From Oscillospiraceae bacterium (GTDB lineage Bacteria > Bacillota > Clostridia > Oscillospirales > Ruminococcaceae), in NCBI GenBank assembly GCA_900757485.1, contig CAAEOA010000028.1, positions 1 through 11,546 of the forward strand: a stretch of DNA of 11,546 nt, read 5' to 3'. A program made the translations under genes and the position numbers. Position 1 is the first letter of the stretch; each line of letters opens with the position of its first letter. This document shows positions 1-6,160 of the stretch, piece by piece. The notes beneath the pieces were generated by a model. It did not search any database. It saw only the letters and a program-made list of their open reading frames with translations, and was not told the origin of the DNA.

Positions 1-250
1 GAATGGATTGCCCCTTCGCACGCATAAAGGCATCCCGGACGGATTTGAAGTTCAGTTTCAAAATGCGGCGGCGGAGCTTATCTGTAAAGAATTTATTTGG
101 AGCGGCATTTCATGGGCGAAATATCAAGTCACACCCGATAGTACAGATGAGATCTTTATTTTGCTGAAAAACAGGACTGAAATCAATGTGACGGTGAAGT
201 GGCAGGTGGGTTTGAAAGGAGTGTCAAAAAACCTTGAAAAATCGATATAA
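1..250 (+). CDS. C-terminal end of an unrecognised protein (5' truncated by window edge)
   Basis: The reading frame is open from base 2 to the TAA at 248-250, giving about 82 codons. No in-frame start has a credible ribosome site: the TTG at 8 has nothing upstream in the window. I therefore read it as the tail of a longer gene that begins before the window. The visible residues alternate hydrophobic and polar positions (for example FEVQFQNAAAEL, then EIFILLKNRTEINVTVKWQV), which suggests beta-strands, perhaps a C-terminal beta-sandwich. I do not recognise the family. It overlaps the next gene by 17 bases, so the two are probably translationally coupled and work in the same operon as the downstream sugar transporter. 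Function is not assignable from this fragment. Confidence 0.6.
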   Translation, partial: NGLPLRTHKGIPDGFEVQFQNAAAELICKEFIWSGISWAKYQVTPDSTDEIFILLKNRTEINVTVKWQVGLKGVSKNLEKSI

Positions 251-695
251 GCTGTTAATTGTAGTAGCAATAGGAGTACTGATAGCCGGATTGTACTTCG
301 TTGATGTGCTGATAGCCGATCGTTATGACATTGAATTGGTTCAAATGACGCCGGAAACTGTTCCTGCGGACGGGCAAACATCGGTGGAAATTACATTGCG
401 CGTCACCCGAAACGGAGAGGTGAAAAGCGGGCATACTCTTTACGGTTTGTCTAAAAACGGCGGCGGATTTAAGAGTACTCGCCTGGTTACCGATCAAAAC
501 GGAGAAGTTACCTTTCTCTATTATCCCTATTTAAAAACCAGTTTAAATACATTAACTGATGTTGTGCTGAAGTTTACCGATGAGAGCAACTCCATTTTTG
601 TTTCAGTGCCTGCAACGAAAGAAGTAACAGTAAAAATAACGGAGCCGAATCAGGGTAACGGGACCACGATCACAACCGATGATATTTTCGGTTGA
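234..695 (+). CDS. Membrane-anchored protein with one bacterial Ig-like (Big-1-type) domain
   Basis: A protein of 153 residues. The start is the TTG at 234, inside the end of the upstream gene, served by AAAGGAG at 215-221. No in-frame ATG would retain the hydrophobic N-terminus. Residues about 7-28 form a single membrane segment (KLLIVVAIGVLIAGLYF) after a short basic head, with no lipobox or clear cleavage site, so it is probably an uncleaved anchor with the rest outside the cell. Residues about 33-135 look like a Big-1/invasin-type Ig fold: the opening VPADGQTSVEITLRV, a central GGGFKSTRLVTDQNGEVTF and a last strand EVTVKI are typical of that family. The 17-base overlap upstream and the short gap to the permease downstream place it in the transporter operon. 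A role as an extracellular accessory or spacer protein for sugar capture is inference. No catalytic motif is visible. Confidence 0.75.
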   Translation: MKNRYKLLIVVAIGVLIAGLYFVDVLIADRYDIELVQMTPETVPADGQTSVEITLRVTRNGEVKSGHTLYGLSKNGGGFKSTRLVTDQNGEVTFLYYPYLKTSLNTLTDVVLKFTDESNSIFVSVPATKEVTVKITEPNQGNGTTITTDDIFG

Positions 696-710
696 TCGAA
701 TTTGCATAAG

Positions 711-763
711 AAGGAGGGCGCTGATACCGTGTTGCGCTAAAACACAGTATTGCATACTTACGA
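711..763 (+). promoter_or_regulatory. Strong Shine-Dalgarno with an intervening hairpin before the permease start
   Basis: A consensus AAGGAGG lies at 711-717, but the only sensible in-frame start of the permease is the ATG at 763, 45 bases further on, and nothing like a ribosome site lies directly before it. The intervening RNA can fold: 724-727 pairs with 747-750 and 729-733 pairs with 741-745, with one C-A mismatch and a 7-base loop at 734-740. Two G-U pairs could extend the base to 722-752. Looping this out would bring the Shine-Dalgarno to about 14 bases from the ATG. The bases also allow a three-codon ORF, GTG TTG CGC TAA, at 729-740, correctly spaced from the same site. Either reading implies translational control; neither is proven. 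Confidence 0.5.
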
Positions 764-1662
764 TGAAAAAAAATAATTTGATGCAGCGTATTTATCGGGG
801 ACGGATGGGATATTTGTTTATTGCTCCCTTGATGATCGGGCTGCTGATGTTTTCCTATTATCCTGCTTTTAGCGGTTTATATCACTCGTTTTTTGATTGG
901 GATAATGTCGGAACAGCGACTTTTATCGGACTGGATAATTTTAAGGAGCTGTTTTCGGATCAGGTTTTTCTTGCTTCAATCGGAACAATGGTTAAGATAC
1001 AACTGCCATGTTTAATTATCGGTGTTGCAGTGCCGCTTATTATGGCAGAGCTTATATTTAATGTTACTTCTACCCGAATGCAGTATTGGTATCGGATATT
1101 GGTACTTTTGCCGATGGTGGCGCCCGGTGTAGTCGGAACTTTGATATGGCGGTTTATTTATGATCCCAATAATGGATTAATGACTGCTTTGATGCAGACA
1201 CTGGGCATTTTAAAAGACGGTCAGGTCATTGATTGGCTGGGCGATCCGAATTATGTAATTTTCAGTATCATATTTATGGGATTTCCTTGGATCGGCGGCA
1301 CTTCCGTACTGATTTATATGTCGGGCTTGATGAATATTCCATCCTCATTAATAGAGAGTTCTGTTTTGGACGGAGCCGGCACATTTACCCGCATATTCAA
1401 AATTGATTTGCCGATGATTGTGGGACAGATACGTTACTTTGTCATTATGGGCATTATCGGGGCGCTGCAAAGTTACTCTACTCAGATTATCCTGACAGAA
1501 GGCGGCCCCGGATATACCACGATGGTGCCGGGATATTATATGTATACGCAGGCGTTTTATGCCGGACGGATGGGCTATGCATGCGCGATCGGTACGGTTA
1601 TGTTTGTCGCGATATTCATCTTTACTGCGTTTACTTATAAGTATACTCAAAACAAGGATTAA
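763..1662 (+). CDS. Carbohydrate ABC transporter permease, LplB/UgpA-type (first subunit)
   Basis: An inner-membrane permease of 299 residues from the ATG at 763. The frame is open back to an ATG at 679, but that start overlaps the Ig-like gene, has no ribosome site, and would add a Cys/Arg-rich leader unlike permeases. From 763 the protein begins with a short basic head (MKKNNLMQRIYRGRMG) and enters the first membrane helix near residue 16, as family members do. About six membrane helices are visible. The cytoplasmic EAA-type loop that docks on the ATPase is at residues about 198-217 (ESSVLDGAG, ending KIDLP). It would pair with the second permease at 1761 to import a sugar or oligosaccharide delivered by the lipoprotein encoded at 2711. 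No ATPase gene is in the window, which is normal for this subfamily because such permeases often share an MsmK/UgpC-like ATPase. The substrate cannot be read from the permease. Confidence 0.9.
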   Translation: MKKNNLMQRIYRGRMGYLFIAPLMIGLLMFSYYPAFSGLYHSFFDWDNVGTATFIGLDNFKELFSDQVFLASIGTMVKIQLPCLIIGVAVPLIMAELIFNVTSTRMQYWYRILVLLPMVAPGVVGTLIWRFIYDPNNGLMTALMQTLGILKDGQVIDWLGDPNYVIFSIIFMGFPWIGGTSVLIYMSGLMNIPSSLIESSVLDGAGTFTRIFKIDLPMIVGQIRYFVIMGIIGALQSYSTQIILTEGGPGYTTMVPGYYMYTQAFYAGRMGYACAIGTVMFVAIFIFTAFTYKYTQNKD

Positions 1663-1716
1663 TACCGGGAGTTAGGATGATAGATTCGTTTTTCTGTCAA
1701 ACCGGCAGAATGTAAA

Positions 1717-1748
1717 TCGGTCGGAAAGCATTATCTGACCGGAAAGGA
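1717..1748 (+). promoter_or_regulatory. Hairpin abutting the ribosome-binding site of the second permease
   Basis: CGGTCGG at 1718-1724 can pair with CTGACCG at 1735-1741 (seven pairs, one G-U), with a ten-base loop and a possible additional U-G pair at 1717/1742. The right arm runs into the first base or two of the GGAAAGGA Shine-Dalgarno at 1741-1748, which sits 12 bases before the ATG at 1761. There is no U-tract after the stem, so it is not a terminator. It could tune ribosome access or mark an mRNA processing or stability site within the 98-base gap between the two permease genes. Confidence 0.35.
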
Positions 1749-1760
1749 TTGACCACTCAA

Positions 1761-2591
1761 ATGAAAAACAAAACGAAAACTCGGGTGAAATCCCTGATTT
1801 TAAACAGTATTATTATCTTTTTACTTATTATTATGCTTTATCCGTTAGCAATGTCGCTTTGGTCCTCGGTAAAAAATGAGGTTAGTTTTCAGGCAACCAA
1901 ATGGTACCCGACTCTACCGATGTATTTTTCCAATATCGCTTATGCGTTTCGAAAGCTGACGAGATATATGCTGAATACGGTGCTGGTAGCAGGCTGCGGA
2001 ACGCTTGGCATGCTGTTTATTTCTTCGTTGGCAGCATATGCGTTTTCGAAGTTGCATTTTCCCGGTAAAAATATTTTTTATATGGCAGTCATCTCTTTAA
2101 TGATGATTCCGGGAATTTTGACCTTGGTACCCAGCTTTATGCTCTATAAGAGCTTAATCGGTTTGGATAATTACATGATTTTGATTTTACCGCAGATTGT
2201 GGGACCTGTATTTGGTGTATTTCTGCTTCGTTCCTTTTTTGAGGGGATTCCAGAGGATATTTTTGAAGCCTCTCGAATTGACGGCGCGGGAGAATTTAAA
2301 ATTTATATGAAAGTTTGTCTGCCGCTGTCATTGCCGATTATGGGGACGCTTGCTATTATGCAGATAACCAACGCATGGAATGATTATATGTGGCCGATGA
2401 TCACCATCAAAAACAACGATTTGATGACGATTTCCGCCGGTTTGATGTTAAATTATGTCGGTCCCACGAATTCAAATTATCCGATTATTACTGCCGGATA
2501 TTTGGTCGCGTCGATACCGCTCATCTTTATCTTTATTTTTGCCAATAAGTTCTTTATTCAGGGATTGACTGGTTCGGCTATGAAATTATAG
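1761..2591 (+). CDS. Carbohydrate ABC transporter permease, LplC/YtcP/MalG-type (second subunit)
   Basis: An inner-membrane permease of 276 residues. The ATG at 1761 is preferred over the in-frame TTG at 1749, because the ribosome site GGAAAGGA (1741-1748) touches that TTG but is a workable 12 bases from the ATG. The protein starts with a basic head and shows about six membrane helices. The EAA loop is at residues about 169-188 (EASRIDGAGEF, ending KVCLP), followed by the typical NAWNDYMWPMI segment. The C-terminus FIQGLTGSAMKL is typical of the MalG-like partner in heterodimeric CUT1 importers. It follows the first permease by 98 bases and precedes the binding protein by 119 bases, and all read the same way. 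The 2592-2710 gap holds only a 5-bp hairpin (2633-2646); I see no promoter or terminator there. Confidence 0.92.
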   Translation: MKNKTKTRVKSLILNSIIIFLLIIMLYPLAMSLWSSVKNEVSFQATKWYPTLPMYFSNIAYAFRKLTRYMLNTVLVAGCGTLGMLFISSLAAYAFSKLHFPGKNIFYMAVISLMMIPGILTLVPSFMLYKSLIGLDNYMILILPQIVGPVFGVFLLRSFFEGIPEDIFEASRIDGAGEFKIYMKVCLPLSLPIMGTLAIMQITNAWNDYMWPMITIKNNDLMTISAGLMLNYVGPTNSNYPIITAGYLVASIPLIFIFIFANKFFIQGLTGSAMKL

Positions 2592-2710
2592 TCAATGAAC
2601 TTGAAAAGTGGTTTCGGGTTTGCAGAAAACGATTTGCAAGAGCAAAGGACTGCGGTGCTGGAACAATGGATCTTTGATTGAAACAGATAAAAGAAGAAAG
2701 GGTTCTGATT

Positions 2711-4252
2711 ATGAGTAAGTCAAGAAGATTATTTTCATTTGGCAAACTGTTGTTGACGGTTGTGCTCGGTATAAGCATGATTTTGGCAACAACCGCCTGC
2801 GGAGAGAAACAAGGCGACGGGAAGCTGAACCGAGAACTGACCGAAGCGGAGAAGAAGTACGGCGTCCTTTATGATGGGAAGCCGATAACCATTCGGGTGG
2901 ATTTGAACAACTATACTCCCACGGTGAATACCGAAGCCACCGAAGAAGATCCGGACGTTTTTCTTTCCTCCGGTGTGATTGCAGAGGAGTTTACCAAGAT
3001 GTTCCCGAATGTTACAATTGAATGGGAACGCACCAAAGGTTCAGATTGGCCGTATTGGATGACTACCCAGGTGGCTGCTGACGCGGCTCCGGATATCGTT
3101 TTTCTGCACGGCGCGCAGCATGCGGACAGAGGCTGGTTTTATCGTCTGAATGAGTTGCTGGATGAGAAGAATGTTTTTGTAGATAAATATGACAGTTGGA
3201 AAGCGATGTTTCCGGATTATGTTTGGGATTCTTATATGACCACTGACGCCGCCGGAAATATTTTGGCAGTTCCGTATACGCTTTATGCTGGTACGGCGAC
3301 AGCTTATTACTATAACAAATCAATTTTCAAAGAATTAAATATCACTCCGCCGACTGAATGGAATGACTTTATTTCCATCTGTAAGAAAATCAATAAAGCA
3401 GGTTATATATCGGTAGCGCCATGGTCGGCAAATAAGACAATCTCTACTGACGTTTGGGATATTCAGTTCTCTCTTGGTCCGTCTTATGCAAGCAAGATTA
3501 TCGATGTTTGGGATTTGGATAAAAACGGCTCAATGTCTCAGAATGAGCTGCTGAGGGCTGCCTATAAAGGCGAGTTTTATGCCAAAAATAACAAAGCTGT
3601 TTTGGATATGTATTCAAAGGTGAAGGAAAAATACACCGATGTTTTGCAGACCGGTGCGGCAAGCACTGATTATGAAGCGTTGTGGAATCAAGGTAAGGTA
3701 GCGATGATGGAGGATGGATTATGGCGCTATCCGACTGAGTTGTCGAATACCAAGCGGGATTTCGAGTTTGGCATTATCCCGGTTCCGGTAGCTACCGGTC
3801 AAACTTCTCAATACGCGGCGGATGTAGAATATGGAAAAGGTCCTTATCAGCCGCCGATTTGCACTTCTTTAAATATTGTAAAATCGGCAGTAGATAAAAA
3901 AGGAGAGGGTGCAAAAGAAGTATGCGCCCGGTATTTGCAATGGATTACGAAACCGGAGAATCTGGATATGGTTGTTTTGGAATCGCATGGTGACGGCATC
4001 GGTGCGGTTTACGGAACACAGATTCCGCCGGAATTAAACGAGTGGTTCCAATCTTCGTTCCCGAAAATCTCCAATTGTCAATGGGTAACCGGATTTACCA
4101 ATGATTCCCAGAGAAAAATGTCTAAACAATTGGAAATGTGGATTCGCGGCATGATCGATGATCAAACATTTATGGAAGGTTATGATGCGGAACTGAAAAG
4201 CGGAATGGAAACATTAATCAAAGCATTGAACATTGATACGGCCGGTTGGTAA
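2711..4252 (+). CDS. Extracellular solute-binding lipoprotein of a carbohydrate ABC transporter (family 1 type)
   Basis: A protein of 513 residues from the ATG at 2711, with AAAGGG at 2697-2702 eight bases upstream. The in-frame TTG at 2678 has no ribosome site and would displace the signal peptide. A basic head and hydrophobic stretch end at a lipobox-like TTAC, with Cys30 the likely lipidated residue, so the mature protein is tethered outside the membrane. The body has the two-lobe binding-protein look: an early strand KPITIRVDLN, then ADAAPDIVFLHG, LAVPYTLYAGTATAYYYNKSIF, and the closing EALWNQGKVAMMEDGLWRY. Residues 268-279 contain an EF-hand-like loop (D268, D270, N272, G273, S274, S276, E279), so a bound calcium ion is plausible. 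At over 500 residues it belongs to the larger YtcQ/LplA-like group that handles oligosaccharides. It follows both permeases rather than leading the operon. The ligand is unknown; the nearby rhamnosidase-like gene suggests rhamnose-containing oligosaccharides. Confidence 0.9.
   Translation: MSKSRRLFSFGKLLLTVVLGISMILATTACGEKQGDGKLNRELTEAEKKYGVLYDGKPITIRVDLNNYTPTVNTEATEEDPDVFLSSGVIAEEFTKMFPNVTIEWERTKGSDWPYWMTTQVAADAAPDIVFLHGAQHADRGWFYRLNELLDEKNVFVDKYDSWKAMFPDYVWDSYMTTDAAGNILAVPYTLYAGTATAYYYNKSIFKELNITPPTEWNDFISICKKINKAGYISVAPWSANKTISTDVWDIQFSLGPSYASKIIDVWDLDKNGSMSQNELLRAAYKGEFYAKNNKAVLDMYSKVKEKYTDVLQTGAASTDYEALWNQGKVAMMEDGLWRYPTELSNTKRDFEFGIIPVPVATGQTSQYAADVEYGKGPYQPPICTSLNIVKSAVDKKGEGAKEVCARYLQWITKPENLDMVVLESHGDGIGAVYGTQIPPELNEWFQSSFPKISNCQWVTGFTNDSQRKMSKQLEMWIRGMIDDQTFMEGYDAELKSGMETLIKALNIDTAGW
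3512..3547 (+). other. Segment encoding an EF-hand-like calcium-binding loop within the binding lipoprotein
   Basis: These 12 codons encode DLDKNGSMSQNE, residues 268-279 of the solute-binding protein. The loop places oxygen ligands at positions 1, 3, 5, 7, 9 and 12 with the invariant Gly at 6, which matches the canonical EF-hand loop. Position 8 is Met, a hydrophobic residue as expected. The following LLRAAYKGEF can form the exiting helix. Calcium binding is inferred from the pattern only. Confidence 0.6.
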
Positions 4253-4300
4253 TCATTGTTTTGATTTGCAGATTAACAAGGAAAGGAACGGCGAATTAAA

Positions 4301-5791
4301 ATGAATAAAAAACAACTGATCGCTTGTTTGATGACAGTATTTATGTTAAATGCAGTGTGTTCAGGATGCTCTGATAATAAAACACCGAGTCAAAATCATT
4401 CATCAGCGACAGATAGCTTGGAGGAAAGCAGCAATATGGAAAGCACAGCCGAATTATCATCATCGCCCGCTGACATGATAACATCATCCGAATCAACCTT
4501 GTCTGCCGGGGAGCCATCAAAACGGACTTCCTCTGCGGCATCTAAAGTGTCCTCCAAAGCAAACGCTCTGTCCAGTCAGGGAACTTCTTCCTCATCGCAG
4601 AAGACAGGATATATATCAAAAGCCAACACAAAGGTTGAACCAACCCGGACGCTAACACAGATTAAATCGATGCTGTCGTCTGATGCTATGAAATGTGATT
4701 CCTATGATTTGAAAAAATATACTACTCCCTATTGGAACGGAAATATAGTGTATAACGAGTCCTTAAACTTTATAAAAGATCCCAAAACAGGAGAATCTTC
4801 CGCACCTTTGTTGTATAATGCGGCAGAAATCTTATCTGTTAAAAATTCTAAGCTGAATATTACCTACGAAGAAGGTATAGATTACACTTATGCAAACGGC
4901 AAGATTACACTGACAAAAAATTCGAGAATACATACGTTTCAATATGGAGATATTTATTTTAACAGCGGTCATGATAATAATCGTTGGGCATTGAAATCCG
5001 GGTTGGGATACAAATACACGCTGTTTTATGAGGGAACCTATTTCCATGAAAATCAGATAGCGGTTACTTATTTGCATTCTGAACCGTGGACAGGATTTAA
5101 ACCCGATTATGAGGGAGATAATCTGCCCAATGTAATCAATAAGCTGAAAAAAGGCGAAAATGTGAAGATTGTTTACTATGGCGACAGCATTACCAAAGGC
5201 GGCAATGCGTCCGGTATGTTTGGGGTAGCGCCGAATATGCCAATATGGGCAGAAATGGTTACACAGCGGCTGAAACAGGCGTATCCAAAGGCAAATATTA
5301 CGATGTATAATCCGGCAGAAAATGCGACAGATTCTACACAGGGGCTGAAGGACTGCAAGGTGAAAGTGGCAAATCAAAAACCGGATTTGGTCATTATGGG
5401 ATATGGAATGAATGACGGTACAAATTCTAAACTGACACCTGCGGCTTATCAGAGTAACATAAAGATGATCAGAGAAATGGTGCGTGCTTTGTACAGTAAG
5501 CAGACCGACTTTATTTTGATTGCAACGACTTTGCCGAATCCTGAAATCAAATTGGGAGATGCAAGTTATCAGGCAGAATATGAATCGGTACTGTATGAAT
5601 TGGAGCAAAAAGGAACGCTCGGCGGGGAAGGCGGAACGATTGTCGCCAATATGACAAAAACGCATCAGGAATTATTGAAAAAGAAACGCTTTTTTGACAT
5701 GACCGCAAATAACGTCAATCATCCGAATGATTTTTTAGTACGAGCGCAGGCACAGAATGTCCTGTCTTTGCTGATTGAGAACTATCAATAG
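4301..5791 (+). CDS. Secreted lipoprotein SGNH/GDSL-family esterase (probable carbohydrate deacetylase)
   Basis: A protein of 496 residues; the ATG at 4301 has AAGGAAAGGA ending at 4287. A short signal peptide ends at a CSGC lipobox with Cys23 lipidated. Residues about 24-105 are a Ser/Thr-rich low-complexity linker lifting the enzyme away from the membrane. Residues about 130-280 look like a beta-rich accessory domain. The SGNH hydrolase domain covers about 287-496: block I is YYGDSITKGG with nucleophile Ser296, block III is GYGMND with Asn371, and block V is NVNHPND with His474. Block II is weak (AENATDSTQGL), and the position three before the His, usually Asp, is Asn471; the NxxHPND variant is known in some SGNH branches. 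The family hydrolyses esters. Removing acetyl groups from a glycan before uptake is the likely job here, inferred from the transporter 48 bases upstream. It is the last gene before a terminator. Confidence 0.85.
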   Translation: MNKKQLIACLMTVFMLNAVCSGCSDNKTPSQNHSSATDSLEESSNMESTAELSSSPADMITSSESTLSAGEPSKRTSSAASKVSSKANALSSQGTSSSSQKTGYISKANTKVEPTRTLTQIKSMLSSDAMKCDSYDLKKYTTPYWNGNIVYNESLNFIKDPKTGESSAPLLYNAAEILSVKNSKLNITYEEGIDYTYANGKITLTKNSRIHTFQYGDIYFNSGHDNNRWALKSGLGYKYTLFYEGTYFHENQIAVTYLHSEPWTGFKPDYEGDNLPNVINKLKKGENVKIVYYGDSITKGGNASGMFGVAPNMPIWAEMVTQRLKQAYPKANITMYNPAENATDSTQGLKDCKVKVANQKPDLVIMGYGMNDGTNSKLTPAAYQSNIKMIREMVRALYSKQTDFILIATTLPNPEIKLGDASYQAEYESVLYELEQKGTLGGEGGTIVANMTKTHQELLKKKRFFDMTANNVNHPNDFLVRAQAQNVLSLLIENYQ

Positions 5792-5859
5792 TAAAAAAAC
5801 ACGGATTTGGCCGTGCCGTTTGAGATCTTTGTTCATAAAGCGGAATGGAAATTTTTATT

Positions 5860-5895
5860 AAATAGTTTTCGATCCAAACGGATCGAAAACTATTT
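5860..5895 (+). terminator. Rho-independent terminator-like hairpin ending the transporter/esterase operon
   Basis: A perfect 16-bp inverted repeat (AAATAGTTTTCGATCC at 5860-5875 against 5880-5895) flanks a 4-base AAAC loop, 68 bases after the esterase stop codon. The base of the stem is A/T rich and the right arm ends in TATTTTA, so a short U-tract follows. It separates the esterase from the promoter that drives the glycosidases. Confidence 0.75.
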
Positions 5896-5937
5896 TACTG
5901 TTCCGTCAGCAATGACTAAGCAGAACATATCAACTTT

Positions 5938-5971
5938 TTATCACACAAAACAACAAAATTATCACACAAAA
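5938..5971 (+). promoter_or_regulatory. Tandem direct repeat, candidate activator operator
   Basis: The 13-base sequence TTATCACACAAAA occurs exactly twice, at 5938-5950 and 5959-5971. The starts are 21 bases apart, close to two helical turns, so both copies face the same side of the DNA. The second copy ends five bases before the -35 box at 5977. Direct repeats with this spacing next to the -35 are the usual layout for AraC/XylS-type activators of sugar-use genes. No regulator gene is present in the window, so the protein that binds is unknown. Confidence 0.55.
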
Positions 5972-5976
5972 TGCAA

Positions 5977-6005
5977 TTGATATTTAACAGAAAATATGAT
6001 AATAT
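5977..6005 (+). promoter_or_regulatory. Sigma-A-type promoter for the glycosidase gene pair
   Basis: TTGATA at 5977-5982 and TAATAT at 6000-6005 are separated by 17 bases, the optimal spacing. Transcription would start near 6011-6013, leaving a leader of about 150 bases before the ATG at 6161. The leader shows no clear riboswitch fold that I can recognise. The region from 5896 to 5937 holds nothing further that I can identify. Confidence 0.7.
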
Positions 6006-6160
6006 GGGGCTGAAATTATGCGGCAAAATGCAGGAGAAAAATAGGGGTTGCTTTGGGAAACAGTTTGATATATCTAAAACACTATTTTATTTTGCTTATG
6101 TGCGCTTCGATGCAATGCATGAATAAAAATTTCAATGATGGAAAAAGGAATGGTGTGAAT

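Noticed and set aside
8..250. Complete small gene starting at TTG 8
   Set aside because: There is no ribosome site, and the frame stays open to the window edge, so a truncated longer gene is more likely.
679..762. N-terminal extension of the first permease to the ATG at 679
   Set aside because: It overlaps the Ig-like gene by 17 bases without a ribosome site, and the 28 added residues are Cys/Arg rich and unlike permease N-termini.
4251..4270. Small AATCA/TGATT hairpin after the binding-protein gene
   Set aside because: The stem is five weak pairs with no U-tract; too little to call a terminator or processing site.
4832..5665. A 277-codon open frame on the minus strand
   Set aside because: It lies entirely within the esterase gene, whose plus-strand frame has a signal peptide and SGNH motifs. 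The antisense product is rich in Cys, His, Phe and Ile and resembles no family.
6018..6044. Eight-codon ORF (ATG to TAG) near the predicted transcription start of the glycosidase leader
   Set aside because: It has no Shine-Dalgarno, and such short frames occur by chance. I see no attenuator-like hairpin pair with it.
6053..6160. N-terminal extension of the GH78-like enzyme, possibly a hydrophobic signal (YFILLMCASMQCM)
   Set aside because: No good ribosome site precedes the TTG at 6053 or the intermediate ATGs, whereas AAAAAGGA is well placed for ATG 6161. The hydrophobic stretch is short and has no typical cleavage region. If it were real the enzyme would be exported, so this is worth remembering.
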